DNA from: Candidatus Saccharimonadota bacterium
Lineage (GTDB): Bacteria; Patescibacteriota; Saccharimonadia; Saccharimonadales; UBA4665
Length of the DNA stretch: 32,563 bases
NCBI GenBank assembly: GCA_027340655.1
Contig: DAHWQR010000023.1
Span: 1 to 32,563, forward strand
Reading direction: 5' to 3'
The notes under the pieces are model-generated. The model had not been told where the DNA came from. It ran no database searches and worked only from the letters and a program-made list of their open reading frames with translations. Position 1 is the first letter of the stretch. Every line of letters begins with the position of its first letter. The position numbers and the translations under genes were made by a program. Shown here piece after piece: positions 7,159-14,698 of this stretch.

Positions 7159-7628
7159 GTTCTGGCTTTGCTAAATGCTATAGAATGTACAATCTGGCGC
7201 TGATTAGGATACTCTTTGGCTACTAAATAGAGCTTATTGCTAGTTATAACCTTATCCTCAGGCACACTTCGATCAGCGCGTTGGGTGATATGCGGCCGGA
7301 AGTCTGAACCGGTATGCTTCTCGCTAAGTAGCAGGGCGTTGCTGTCGACGATTGCTTGCAGTAGATCTTGGTGCAAGCTAATTATTTCTGACGTCGGTCG
7401 AATCAGAGTTACTTTAGTTTTTCCGGCTCCAAAATTGGCGCTACCAGCTTGATTTAACCTAATCGGGCGATAATTATGGGCTATTGACTCTAGGCCTGTT
7501 AGAAATTTGGGAAGCTTTTCGCCGCTGATCTCAAACCAGGGAACGAGCGTTATATGAAGCGGCCAGCGAGTAAAATGTGCTGTTACATCACCCTGCTCTT
7601 CTGGAATAAGGCAGGCTAAAATAATCAT
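7149..7628 (-). CDS. 2H phosphoesterase / 2'-5' RNA ligase (LigT-like) family protein
   Basis: 159 residues. Two HxT motifs define the 2H phosphoesterase active site: LHITLV (H25, T27) and RPHITQ (H113, T115), spaced as in the LigT/ThpR family. Family enzymes act on 2',3'-cyclic phosphates or 2'-5' RNA linkages; bacterial substrates are mostly unsettled. TGGGG precedes the ATG by about nine bases. The gene converges on the anchored protein gene with a ten-base overlap, so no terminator separates them. Function beyond the fold is not inferable here. Confidence 0.82.
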   Translation of the reverse strand: MIILACLIPEEQGDVTAHFTRWPLHITLVPWFEISGEKLPKFLTGLESIAHNYRPIRLNQAGSANFGAGKTKVTLIRPTSEIISLHQDLLQAIVDSNALLLSEKHTGSDFRPHITQRADRSVPEDKVITSNKLYLVAKEYPNQRQIVHSIAFSKARTQA

Positions 7629-7816
7629 TCTAATTGCCCCACAGGCTCTGTTCTATTAATCAAGTAACTTGTTTTTGCCCATGTGTTTAGACCGTTCTTA
7701 TGATGCCGATACATTTAATGTCCACCTGATTAGAAAATATTAATTCATCTATTAGTATAATCTTCTAAGTCAGTTGTTCTTGTTAGTAATATTACATAAA
7801 TAAGCTAAGACAGTAC

Positions 7817-7852
7817 GCGCCGAAACCTGCAGCCTTAGATAGTTTTAGGCGC
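7817..7852. other. Hairpin in the intergenic gap between the 2H gene and the iron permease-like gene
   Basis: GCGCC (7817-7821) pairs with GGCGC (7848-7852), and AAAC (7823-7826) pairs with GTTT (7842-7845) around a 15-base loop. It lies just past the 3' end of the minus-strand gene ending at 7870, so it could be a transcript end, but no T-run follows on that strand. Otherwise I see nothing else in 7629-7869. Confidence 0.25.
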
Positions 7853-7869
7853 TATTTAGACTGAAAGGT

Positions 7870-8346
7870 TTAGCCTTTAATAATACGATCGACCAAGTTT
7901 TCGGCTTTTCGATATAAGTTGGGGAGTTTAGCTTTCTCTTCCTTAATCGTGCGGTGCAGTTTGTGCAAGGCAGTTGGGCCGGGGTTTGTCTCTAGCTCGC
8001 TGATCAGTTTCTGAAATTGCATATCCAACTCTTCAATCTCGTCATCGGTCATTTCCTCAAGGCCAATGAATGAATCTCTAGCTCGCTGGTCGGCGGCAAT
8101 AAGTTCGTTAAGTTTAAGCTGGATTGCTTTGCTGTCTCTGTTCTGTTGGTTTTGTAGAGAGAAGACCATGAGAAAAATGATGACGTCGGTTATCGTGGCA
8201 ATCGTCACTAACCAGGTGTTTGAGTAGTTAAAAAACGGACCGCTGACCAACCAAACTAGTACGCCGACAGAAGCTAAGAAGAAAGCAAATGGCGAACTCG
8301 CTGAGTGCGAGATCCATTGCGAAAACCTGGAGATAACTTTGCGCAT
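7870..8346 (-). CDS. Low-affinity iron permease-like membrane protein
   Basis: 158 residues from the ATG at 8346 (MRKVISRFSQW). Longer readings would run through the promoter and into bcp and are rejected. Two membrane helices (about 20-38 and 45-63) are followed by the family-typical FLMVFSLQNQQNRDSKAIQLK (58-78) and a charged helical tail. This matches the Iron_permease family (PF04120), in which WxxSGP, TWL and QNxQNRD are conserved. Fungal Fet4-type members carry iron at low affinity; in bacteria the role is poorly tested. It is divergent from bcp with overlapping promoter space, which hints at joint control of iron and peroxide. Confidence 0.8.
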   Translation of the reverse strand: MRKVISRFSQWISHSASSPFAFFLASVGVLVWLVSGPFFNYSNTWLVTIATITDVIIFLMVFSLQNQQNRDSKAIQLKLNELIAADQRARDSFIGLEEMTDDEIEELDMQFQKLISELETNPGPTALHKLHRTIKEEKAKLPNLYRKAENLVDRIIKG

Positions 8347-8367
8347 TTGTTTTTTCTTAATAGCTAC

Positions 8368-8401
8368 ATTATACCTAATTGTTCGGTCGCAGGTATATAA
8401 T
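8368..8401. promoter_or_regulatory. Divergent promoters of the iron permease-like gene and bcp
   Basis: Minus strand: TATAAT at 8368-8373, 21 bases before the ATG at 8346. Plus strand: TATAAT at 8396-8401, eight bases before the bcp ATG at 8410. The whole divergent gap is 63 bases, so the upstream elements must interleave. Neither gene has a GGAG-type site. Confidence 0.55.
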
Positions 8402-8409
8402 TTAAGTGT

Positions 8410-8886
8410 ATGGCAAACAAAGCAGCAAATTTCAAACTCCAGGATCAAAATGGCGATTGGCATTCGCTTGAAGATTATAAGGGCCACTGGCTGGTACTGT
8501 ATTTTTATCCCAAAGATGACACTCCGGGCTGTACCGCTGAAGCTTGTTCTTTCCGTGATCAAAGAGAGGAGATTGCGGCTCTCGGAAACGTCGATGTTGT
8601 AGGAGTCAGTAAGGATTCAGTCGCCTCGCATAAGAAATTCGCCGATAAGCATCATTTAAACTTTACTTTATTATCTGACCCCGATCATGAAACTATTGCC
8701 GCTTACGATTCCTGGAAACCGCGCCAGTTTATGGGGAAGTCATTTTTAGGCACGGAGCGGAACACTTTTATTATTACTCCAGACGGATTAATTGCTAAGA
8801 AATACGCCAAGGTTAGCCCTAGCGATCACGCTAAAGAAATTATTGCCGATTTAAGGCAATTAGGGGCGGTCTTGGCGGAGAATTGA
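8410..8886 (+). CDS. bcp: Peroxiredoxin of the Bcp/PrxQ type
   Basis: 158 residues, the usual length. The signature YPKDDTPGCTAEACSFRD is present, with peroxidatic C41 and resolving C46 five residues on, as in PrxQ/Bcp. Family enzymes reduce hydrogen peroxide and organic peroxides using thioredoxin-type donors in the cytoplasm. VGVSKDSVASHKKFADKH and the LSDPDHETIAAYDSW region are also typical. The start codon sits eight bases after a perfect TATAAT with no ribosome site, implying leaderless translation. The 3' end overlaps the convergent gene ending at 8860 by 27 bases. Confidence 0.93.
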   Translation: MANKAANFKLQDQNGDWHSLEDYKGHWLVLYFYPKDDTPGCTAEACSFRDQREEIAALGNVDVVGVSKDSVASHKKFADKHHLNFTLLSDPDHETIAAYDSWKPRQFMGKSFLGTERNTFIITPDGLIAKKYAKVSPSDHAKEIIADLRQLGAVLAEN

Positions 8887-9441
8887 GAAAAGTGTAACTA
8901 CTTTGGCTGACTGTTTTGGAGTCATATATGACGGGTGGGACATTCTAGCTGTATTAAGCTTCGAAAACAATGGGATAATCTCGGCCAGAGGCTGATCGTC
9001 TGGTATTATTTCTGGCTCTTCCTCTGGCGGATGCTCGGCGAATATCTCCTGATTATTGATTCTTCTTTCCTCGGGCAGTCTTCTGCTAATTTCAGGCCAG
9101 GTATTGGGCCTGGTTTCAAGCATCATACTAAAGACCTCATCTTTCGGTACGACACTTAGTTTGCTCAAGGTTAAACGCCCTGAATATGGCGCAGTTGTTC
9201 TTTCTATAGTCAGACGGGCTTCTTCTCGAGCCGTACGCCTGGAGGGAGCTTTAACTTCAAAAATAGTAGCCATTGTTATGCCACGACGTAAATCGAGTAT
9301 CTGGACGTCGGCATCTATCAAATCATGGCATATCGCAAATATGATGTTTTCTTGAGACATTTCTTGAACTTCAGGATTAGGCGTGAGTCTATCGCCAAAC
9401 CTTAAACGCGCTCCGGCTACCCAGTCCTTATCTTTTCTCAT
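8860..9441 (-). CDS. Conserved-looking soluble protein of unknown function
   Basis: 193 residues, no signal peptide or membrane segment. Residues 30-110 (NIIFAICHDLIDADVQILDLR through LSKLSVVPKDEVF) look like a folded alpha/beta part. A Pro/Glu-rich stretch (about 120-150, HPPEEEPEIIPDDQP) leads to a basic C-terminus (MTPKQSAKVVTLFSILRQDRP). I do not recognise the family. The start is supported by a good promoter 11 bases upstream, which leaves little or no leader. It is convergent with bcp, with a 27-base overlap of coding ends. Confidence 0.65.
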   Translation of the reverse strand: MRKDKDWVAGARLRFGDRLTPNPEVQEMSQENIIFAICHDLIDADVQILDLRRGITMATIFEVKAPSRRTAREEARLTIERTTAPYSGRLTLSKLSVVPKDEVFSMMLETRPNTWPEISRRLPEERRINNQEIFAEHPPEEEPEIIPDDQPLAEIIPLFSKLNTARMSHPSYMTPKQSAKVVTLFSILRQDRP

Positions 9442-9452
9442 AGATGGTCAGT

Positions 9453-9482
9453 AGTATAGGCGCGGCAATATTTAAAAATCAA
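9453..9482 (-). promoter_or_regulatory. Promoter of the unknown 193-residue protein
   Basis: Minus strand: TTGATT (9477-9482), an 18-base spacer and TATACT (9453-9458), then 11 bases to the ATG at 9441. The leader would be about four bases or none. Confidence 0.6.
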
Positions 9483-9540
9483 GTACAAAATGTGAGTTAG
9501 GTCACAGTTAACTGCTTAGGGGGTATTTTTACAGAGTTTG

Positions 9541-10152
9541 TTAGAACAAGTGTTTGCCGTAGTAGTACCAGAAGTGCTTAATAATGGCCGCTGCCAAAAT
9601 AACAAAAGCCAGGATTAGAATATCCAGATGATGTTTTCGGATTAGCTTGTACCAGCGGTTGCTAGGTAGCCGTTTGTCAATGAGACCTTTATCGGCATTA
9701 AGGAGCGTCGAGTACCAGAAGAGAGTAGTGGTCACTACGTCAATGGTCAGGCAGTACGGGCACAAAGCGTGAATTTGATAAATACTTTTCAGCAGAAGAT
9801 AGTAGGCCCCTGCTAAGCCTAAAGTAAGAAAAGTCTGATAGCTAAGCCAAAACCACTTACTAAACTTTGCATTAGCAAGCATGCCTACGCCGATAGTTAG
9901 CACTACTGCGAATGCGGCTATGCCATAGAACGGATAAGGCAGGCCAAAAATAGAGTCGCCTTTAAAAGTGATCACGTCACCACAACTAATAACCGGATTA
10001 AGGTTGCATGATGGTATGTAGTTTGGGTTGGAATGAATTGCTAAGGTGTCGTAGGACAGCGTGAAGGATGCAAACAGCCCAATTATGCCAGCGATTACTA
10101 ACAGCCACGGGAAAACCTTGGGTAGAGTCCAGTTTAACTTCACGCCAGTCAT
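9541..10152 (-). CDS. Vitamin K epoxide reductase (VKOR) family disulfide-forming membrane protein
   Basis: 203 residues with about five membrane helices. The VKOR redox residues are all present: loop cysteines C49 and C57 (SCNLNPVISC), the SIFGLPYPFYG motif, and the active-site CPYC at 131-134. Bacterial VKOR passes electrons from a DsbA-like oxidase to quinones, so that disulfides form in exported proteins. No DsbA-like partner is fused or adjacent; one would be expected elsewhere. A client could be the MarP-like protease at 21753, which has a paired-cysteine pattern (inference). No ribosome site is visible before the ATG. It is divergent from the DoxX-like gene. Confidence 0.9.
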   Translation of the reverse strand: MTGVKLNWTLPKVFPWLLVIAGIIGLFASFTLSYDTLAIHSNPNYIPSCNLNPVISCGDVITFKGDSIFGLPYPFYGIAAFAVVLTIGVGMLANAKFSKWFWLSYQTFLTLGLAGAYYLLLKSIYQIHALCPYCLTIDVVTTTLFWYSTLLNADKGLIDKRLPSNRWYKLIRKHHLDILILAFVILAAAIIKHFWYYYGKHLF

Positions 10153-10187
10153 TATAACGCCATAAGCTCTGGCTTTCTACATTGATA

Positions 10188-10193
10188 TATAAT
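10188..10193 (+). promoter_or_regulatory. -10 element of the DoxX-like gene
   Basis: TATAAT at 10188-10193 predicts a transcript start near 10200. A Shine-Dalgarno-like AGGGG follows at 10218-10222. Confidence 0.45.
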
Positions 10194-10234
10194 TAGGCTT
10201 AAGCTTATTTTAAAGTTAGGGGTGGAAAAATTAA

Positions 10235-10261
10235 CTCTCGCTTGGTTCAGCTCTCGCTTGG
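10235..10261 (+). repeat. 11-bp direct repeat across the start of the DoxX-like gene
   Basis: CTCTCGCTTGG occurs at 10235-10245 and again at 10251-10261, a 16-base period. Because the period is not a multiple of three, the copies encode different residues. It spans the annotated TTG start. Confidence 0.6.
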
Positions 10262-11258
10262 TCTACTCTGGATAATAGATGCCCTACTTCAGCTTGCGCC
10301 ACGAATGTTTACGTCGGCTTTTGCAAATAACATTATTGCGCCAACGGCGCAGGGGCAGCCAGGATTCGTGGCTGCTCTAGTGCATTTTGGCACGCGCATA
10401 ATACTGCTTCATCCGGCAGTAAGTGACACTCTAATTGCCATAATCCAACTACTAATCGGTGGCTTGATTATTTATAAGCGTTCGGTACGCATTGGGTTAA
10501 TAGTCTCTGTCGTCTGGTCGATACTGGTCTGGATCTTCGGCGAAGGTTTCGCAGGTATCTTTAGCGGCCATGCTCTTTTGTTAATGGGTGCTCCGGGAGC
10601 GGCAATCATATACGGCATTCTTGCTTTAGCTCTCTTGCCTGCCCGCTCGAAAGCAAAATCGTTTAACACAAAAAGATCAACCTCGGTTGCTGCATGGTTG
10701 GTTTTTATTTGGGCAGGTTTATGGATTGGAGGAGCGGTTTTACAGCTCTTACCGGGCCAGAACAGTGCTTCGTCGGTCGGGCAGATGATATCTATCAACG
10801 CTAGGCATAGCCCGAGCTGGATTAGGCAGACCGATGCCGACCTAGCACGAACAATAACCGGTCTTAGCCACGGCAGCTCTAAAACAGCTATGGTGAGTGA
10901 AATGGGCATGACTATCGCTTCCTCGACGGGATCGACCAATTCCGGTTATTTGTTAATCTGGCTATTGTCTGTGGTGCAGCTGGCGATCGGCCTGCTTGTC
11001 TTTGCTAATCGTTTTTGGCGCCGTAGCGCACTAGTGGCCGGCATTGTCTTGTCGCTGGCCTTTTGGGTTTTTGGACAGAACTTTGGTGGTATTTTTAGCG
11101 GTCTAGCGACAGACCTAAACAGTGGGCCGTTATTTATACTATTGGCACTCGCGATCCTCGGGACAAAGAACATTAGTCAATATCTGTCTCGAATTGGGCA
11201 AAGGATCGAGCGCTGGCTAATCGGCGCCAATACAAGTCTAAAGGAGCCACTTGTATAA
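10242..11258 (+). CDS. DoxX-like membrane protein with internal duplication
   Basis: About 338 residues with eight or so membrane helices, built from two related halves: WIFGEGFAGIFSG (about 98-110) in the first is echoed by WVFGQNFGGIFSG (about 270-282) in the second, each after a similar helix. This matches a family common in Actinobacteria and distantly related to DoxX/terminal-oxidase-type proteins; function is unknown, perhaps linked to membrane redox. The start is uncertain. The TTG at 10242 is 19 bases past AGGGG, whereas an in-frame ATT at 10230 (reading INSRLVQL) lies at the ideal seven bases and would extend the protein to better match family N-termini. It is divergent from the VKOR gene, which suits a redox theme. 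Confidence 0.8.
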   Translation: MVQLSLGLLWIIDALLQLAPRMFTSAFANNIIAPTAQGQPGFVAALVHFGTRIILLHPAVSDTLIAIIQLLIGGLIIYKRSVRIGLIVSVVWSILVWIFGEGFAGIFSGHALLLMGAPGAAIIYGILALALLPARSKAKSFNTKRSTSVAAWLVFIWAGLWIGGAVLQLLPGQNSASSVGQMISINARHSPSWIRQTDADLARTITGLSHGSSKTAMVSEMGMTIASSTGSTNSGYLLIWLLSVVQLAIGLLVFANRFWRRSALVAGIVLSLAFWVFGQNFGGIFSGLATDLNSGPLFILLALAILGTKNISQYLSRIGQRIERWLIGANTSLKEPLV

Positions 11259-11287
11259 CCGAGTCTTTGCCCCGGTAAGTTAGGATT

Positions 11288-12499
11288 CTACTCCCAGCGA
11301 AAGACTTTAAATGCTATGGCGTAAATAATAACCATCCAGATTCCCATTACTGCGAGTTGCGGCCCGAGGTCAAAAATACTTTTGCCTTCAGTAAGAATCA
11401 TCCTGGCGCCATCAATTACCGGTGTTAGGGGCACATAATTTGTAACCGTCTGCAGCCACTGTGGCATTAAGAAGCGCGGAAAGAAGACTCCGGTCAGAAA
11501 CATCATTGGGAAAACAATAATATTGCCAAGCGGGGCTACCTGGCGCTCGTTCTTAGCCCAACCACCAAGTGCAAGACCGATGCCTAGAATTAAGATAATG
11601 CCTAAGATCAAAAACAATGATAGTTCTGCAAGATTGCCGACAATCTTAATATGGTAAACCGAGATCGCAATTAGTAGCATGACGCCTAGCGACAGTAAGC
11701 CGGTTACGGCTTGACCGAGCATATTGGACAAGAAGAACTGCCAAACCCGCAATGGAGTTGTGTGCAAACGTCTTAAGATTCCCATTTTCTTGAGTTCCGG
11801 AAAAACGTTCATTGGCCCAAAAATACCAACGCCAAGTATCGAAAAACCGAGCAGTCCGGTGAAAGTATAGTCGAATGCCGTTAGACTGTGCTGGTTAGAG
11901 ACTTCTGAGGTTATTTTTAAGGGTTGGCTAATTTTAACGTAGCGCGCGTTAATGGCATTAAACTGGGATTGCATTATTGAAGCCAGAGCTTGCTCGGCCT
12001 GATCGTTATTTTCAGTGTAGTGGATAATTGCCTGACCGGTAGGCATTCCGTTGATTAGCGTGCCGAAATTCGGCGGTAACTCTACAGCCGTATCAATTTC
12101 TCCGCGGCTCATGCTTTGGTAGGCTTGCGCTAGGGTAGTCACGCTTGGGTTAATGTTAAATATTTTGTTATGCCGAAGATTGGCTACGTAGGTCTTCGCA
12201 AAAGCCGTAGCTGAATCATTAATTAATCCAATTCTTAAAGATATCTGGTTATTACTGCTCAGACTGCCAAAGACAAAGAGAAAAATTAATGGGAAAAGAA
12301 AAGTAAAAAATAGAGCTAGGCGATCTCTGAATACGCGTTTGAGATTGATTACAAAAAATACCCAGACGGTATACAACTTAGTTTGCCATGGCGCCAGCTT
12401 TTTGTGGTTCTTTCTGTTCTTAGATCGTGCTCTATATAGACGCCAGCCGATACGGTAGATTATTATTGCCAACGCTAAAATTATTAAAGCCAGTTTCAT
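11288..12499 (-). CDS. ABC-2 type transporter permease (DrrB/YhgE-like)
   Basis: 403 residues. An N-terminal helix (2-18) and a basic linker precede the ABC-2 domain: TM at about 64-81, an extracytoplasmic domain at about 82-205, then five helices. The coupling-region motif ELKKMGILRRLHTTPLRVWQ is typical of this family, as is the C-terminal FFPRFLMPQWLQ loop before the last helices. It forms an exporter with the ATPase whose gene overlaps its start by four bases (ATGA), so translation is coupled. The substrate is unknown; relatives export drugs, lipids or polysaccharides. The extra N-terminal helix with a basic stretch is unusual for the family. Confidence 0.87.
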   Translation of the reverse strand: MKLALIILALAIIIYRIGWRLYRARSKNRKNHKKLAPWQTKLYTVWVFFVINLKRVFRDRLALFFTFLFPLIFLFVFGSLSSNNQISLRIGLINDSATAFAKTYVANLRHNKIFNINPSVTTLAQAYQSMSRGEIDTAVELPPNFGTLINGMPTGQAIIHYTENNDQAEQALASIMQSQFNAINARYVKISQPLKITSEVSNQHSLTAFDYTFTGLLGFSILGVGIFGPMNVFPELKKMGILRRLHTTPLRVWQFFLSNMLGQAVTGLLSLGVMLLIAISVYHIKIVGNLAELSLFLILGIILILGIGLALGGWAKNERQVAPLGNIIVFPMMFLTGVFFPRFLMPQWLQTVTNYVPLTPVIDGARMILTEGKSIFDLGPQLAVMGIWMVIIYAIAFKVFRWE

Positions 12500-13272
12500 C
12501 TTGCAGTTCCCTCGCCTAAGCGTTTGCCGGTAAGATCCAGAAATACATCTTCGAGATTAGCTTGTTCGACGTGTTGGGTTTTTTTAAAGCCACGCTTAAG
12601 TAAAGCTTTAATCAGGTTTTTGGGGGTATCGATAGCGATTATCTTCCCGTTATCCATAATTGCCACCCTATCGCAAAGAGCTTCAGCTTCGTCCATGTAA
12701 TGAGTGGTTAGGATAATGCTGATGCCCCGCCGACGAGTCTCCTCGACTAAATCCCAGAGATTACGGCGAGCTTGAGGATCAAGGCCGGTAGTCGGCTCGT
12801 CTAAGAAAAAAACCTTCGGGTTGTGCACTAATGCGGTAACAATTGAAAAGCGTTGTTTTTGACCGCCGGAAAGTTGTTCGACGTACGAGTTTGCTTTGTC
12901 TCCTAGCCCGACTTCATTGAGAAAGTTTAGCGGATCTACCTTTTCGCCATAAGCTGAAGCGAACATTTGGATTAGTTCGGTTAGTTTCGTTTTATCCTGG
13001 AAGCCAGGCGATTGCGGCTGCACCCCTATCATGCCGCGAATCTGGTATGGCTTAGTCGCGACATCTACTCCATCAATACTGGCGCTGCCACCATCTATAC
13101 TGCGCAGCGTTTCAATCATCTCGAGAGTCGTGGTTTTCCCTGCTCCGTTCGGACCGAGAATTCCAAAAATTTCACCGCGGTAAACCTTGAAACTTATGCC
13201 GTCTACGGCAACTGTTTCGTCATATGTTTTGCGCAGATTTTTAACCTTAACCGCCACTTCATTAGAAACCAT
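12496..13272 (-). CDS. ABC-2 exporter ATPase (DrrA-like)
   Basis: 258 residues. Walker A GPNGAGKT at 40-47, signature LSGGQ at 134-138, Walker B VFFLDEP (154-160) and the H-loop in LTTHYMDEAEAL are all intact. The C-terminal end (KTQHVEQANLEDVFLDLTGK) is the usual DrrA-type tail. It powers the permease encoded immediately downstream. GAGG lies about ten bases before the ATG. The gene is divergent from gdhA, with a 115-base gap. Confidence 0.92.
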   Translation of the reverse strand: MVSNEVAVKVKNLRKTYDETVAVDGISFKVYRGEIFGILGPNGAGKTTTLEMIETLRSIDGGSASIDGVDVATKPYQIRGMIGVQPQSPGFQDKTKLTELIQMFASAYGEKVDPLNFLNEVGLGDKANSYVEQLSGGQKQRFSIVTALVHNPKVFFLDEPTTGLDPQARRNLWDLVEETRRRGISIILTTHYMDEAEALCDRVAIMDNGKIIAIDTPKNLIKALLKRGFKKTQHVEQANLEDVFLDLTGKRLGEGTAR

Positions 13273-13348
13273 GTGAGTCCTCTGCTTAGAACAAATTCAG
13301 TCTTATCATAGCATGCGAAAATTATTGATTATGCTTTGGGAACTTGAA

Positions 13349-13378
13349 TTGTAAATCTTGCGGAGTGTCGTATATAAT
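13349..13378 (+). promoter_or_regulatory. Promoter of gdhA
   Basis: TTGTAA (13349-13354), an 18-base spacer and TATAAT (13373-13378). The ATG follows nine bases later, so transcription should begin within one to four bases of the start codon. Confidence 0.6.
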
Positions 13379-13387
13379 GCAAGCTGA

Positions 13388-14596
13388 ATGTTAGATACCG
13401 CAAAAGCCCTGGTTAAAAGTGCCGCTCAAAAGCTTGGCTTAAGCCAAACCGAAATCGATCAACTGCTAGCTATAAATAAAGAACATCAGTTTGAGATTGT
13501 ACTAAGCGAAGGCCAGCGTTTGCAGGCCTATAGGGTGCAGCATAATAACCAGCGTGGTCCGTACAAGGGCGGCATCCGCTTCCACCCGGAAGTAGATTTT
13601 GATGAAGTAAGGGCCCTCGCGATATTAATGACCATGAAAACTGCGGCCCTGGATCTGCCTTTAGGCGGGGCAAAGGGCGGAGTTGTGGTAGACCCGCGCA
13701 AACTAAATACGGCCGCCCTCGAGCAGCTAAGTCGCGAGTATGTGCGCCACCTTAAAGATCATATCGGGCCGGATAAAGATATCCCCGCCCCGGACGTAAA
13801 TACTAACTCTACTATCATCGACTGGATGGTAGATGAGTACTCGGTACTTACCGAAGATACATCGAAAGCTAGTTTTACCGGAAAGAGCGTGGCTAAAGGC
13901 GGCAGCTTAGGGCGCGATGCTGCGACCGGTCGCGGCGGCTTGATAGCTCTAATTGAACTGCTTAAACATCAAGGGCTAGAAAAGAAGAAGCTGACTTATG
14001 CCTTACAGGGCTTTGGAAACGTCGGCTCGTTCTTTGCCTCAGTAGCTAGCCATGATTACCCGGAACTCGTTTTAGTAGCGGCTAGCGATTCGGGTAGCGC
14101 CATATATAACGAAAAAGGATTAAGCGCCGAAGAGCTGGTTAAATTTAAAGCTGATGGCGGTCGTTTTAAGGACTACGCCGGTCCGAAACAGATTAGTAAT
14201 GACCAACTGATTGGCCTTGACGTAGATGTTTTAATACTTGCCGCCCTAGGTGACGCAGTTACTGAGCGCAATGTAGATAATGTTAAATCTAAGATAATTG
14301 TCGAATTGGCGAACGGACCGGTTAACGAAGCCGCCTACGAGCGGTTAACGAAAAGGGGCAGTATTATTCTGCCGGATATTATTGCCAATGCTGGCGGCGT
14401 GGTGGTCAGTTATCTGGAATGGCTTCAGAACATGCATGGCGAGAATTGGAGCGAAACGAAAGTTAACGCCGAACTAAAAAAGTACATGACTAATGCGATG
14501 GTCGATCTGCTCAAACTATCCGACCAGCAACATGTTAGTCTAACCGAGGCCGCTTTCATGTTAGCTATCATGCACCTTAAGGGAATTAAAGACTAA
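13388..14596 (+). CDS. gdhA: Glutamate dehydrogenase (Glu/Leu/Phe/Val family)
   Basis: 402 residues, typical of the hexameric family. Substrate-site residues are visible: RGPYKGGIRFHP (K60), MTMKTA (K84), catalytic K96 in PLGGAKGG and D136 in IPAPDVNT. The Rossmann motif is GFGNVG (208-213). It interconverts glutamate with 2-oxoglutarate and ammonia, and so links nitrogen and carbon metabolism. Coenzyme preference is not clear. The start has no ribosome site and lies nine bases after a TATAAT box, suggesting leaderless translation. It stands alone between two ABC export systems. A complete gdhA is notable if the host is a reduced-genome Patescibacterium. Confidence 0.94.
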   Translation: MLDTAKALVKSAAQKLGLSQTEIDQLLAINKEHQFEIVLSEGQRLQAYRVQHNNQRGPYKGGIRFHPEVDFDEVRALAILMTMKTAALDLPLGGAKGGVVVDPRKLNTAALEQLSREYVRHLKDHIGPDKDIPAPDVNTNSTIIDWMVDEYSVLTEDTSKASFTGKSVAKGGSLGRDAATGRGGLIALIELLKHQGLEKKKLTYALQGFGNVGSFFASVASHDYPELVLVAASDSGSAIYNEKGLSAEELVKFKADGGRFKDYAGPKQISNDQLIGLDVDVLILAALGDAVTERNVDNVKSKIIVELANGPVNEAAYERLTKRGSIILPDIIANAGGVVVSYLEWLQNMHGENWSETKVNAELKKYMTNAMVDLLKLSDQQHVSLTEAAFMLAIMHLKGIKD

Positions 14597-14698
14597 ACTC
14601 TTTGTAAGGCTACGACAAGCCGCCTCGATAACTTGATACTTCGTTTGTTTTAAGTTACGGTTAAATTATTAAGCTAGCTCCGGCGAGGTAAGCAAAAA

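Noticed and set aside
8347-8562. 72-residue N-terminal extension of the iron permease-like protein
   Set aside because: It crosses both divergent promoters and overlaps bcp on the other strand. Family similarity begins after the ATG at 8346.
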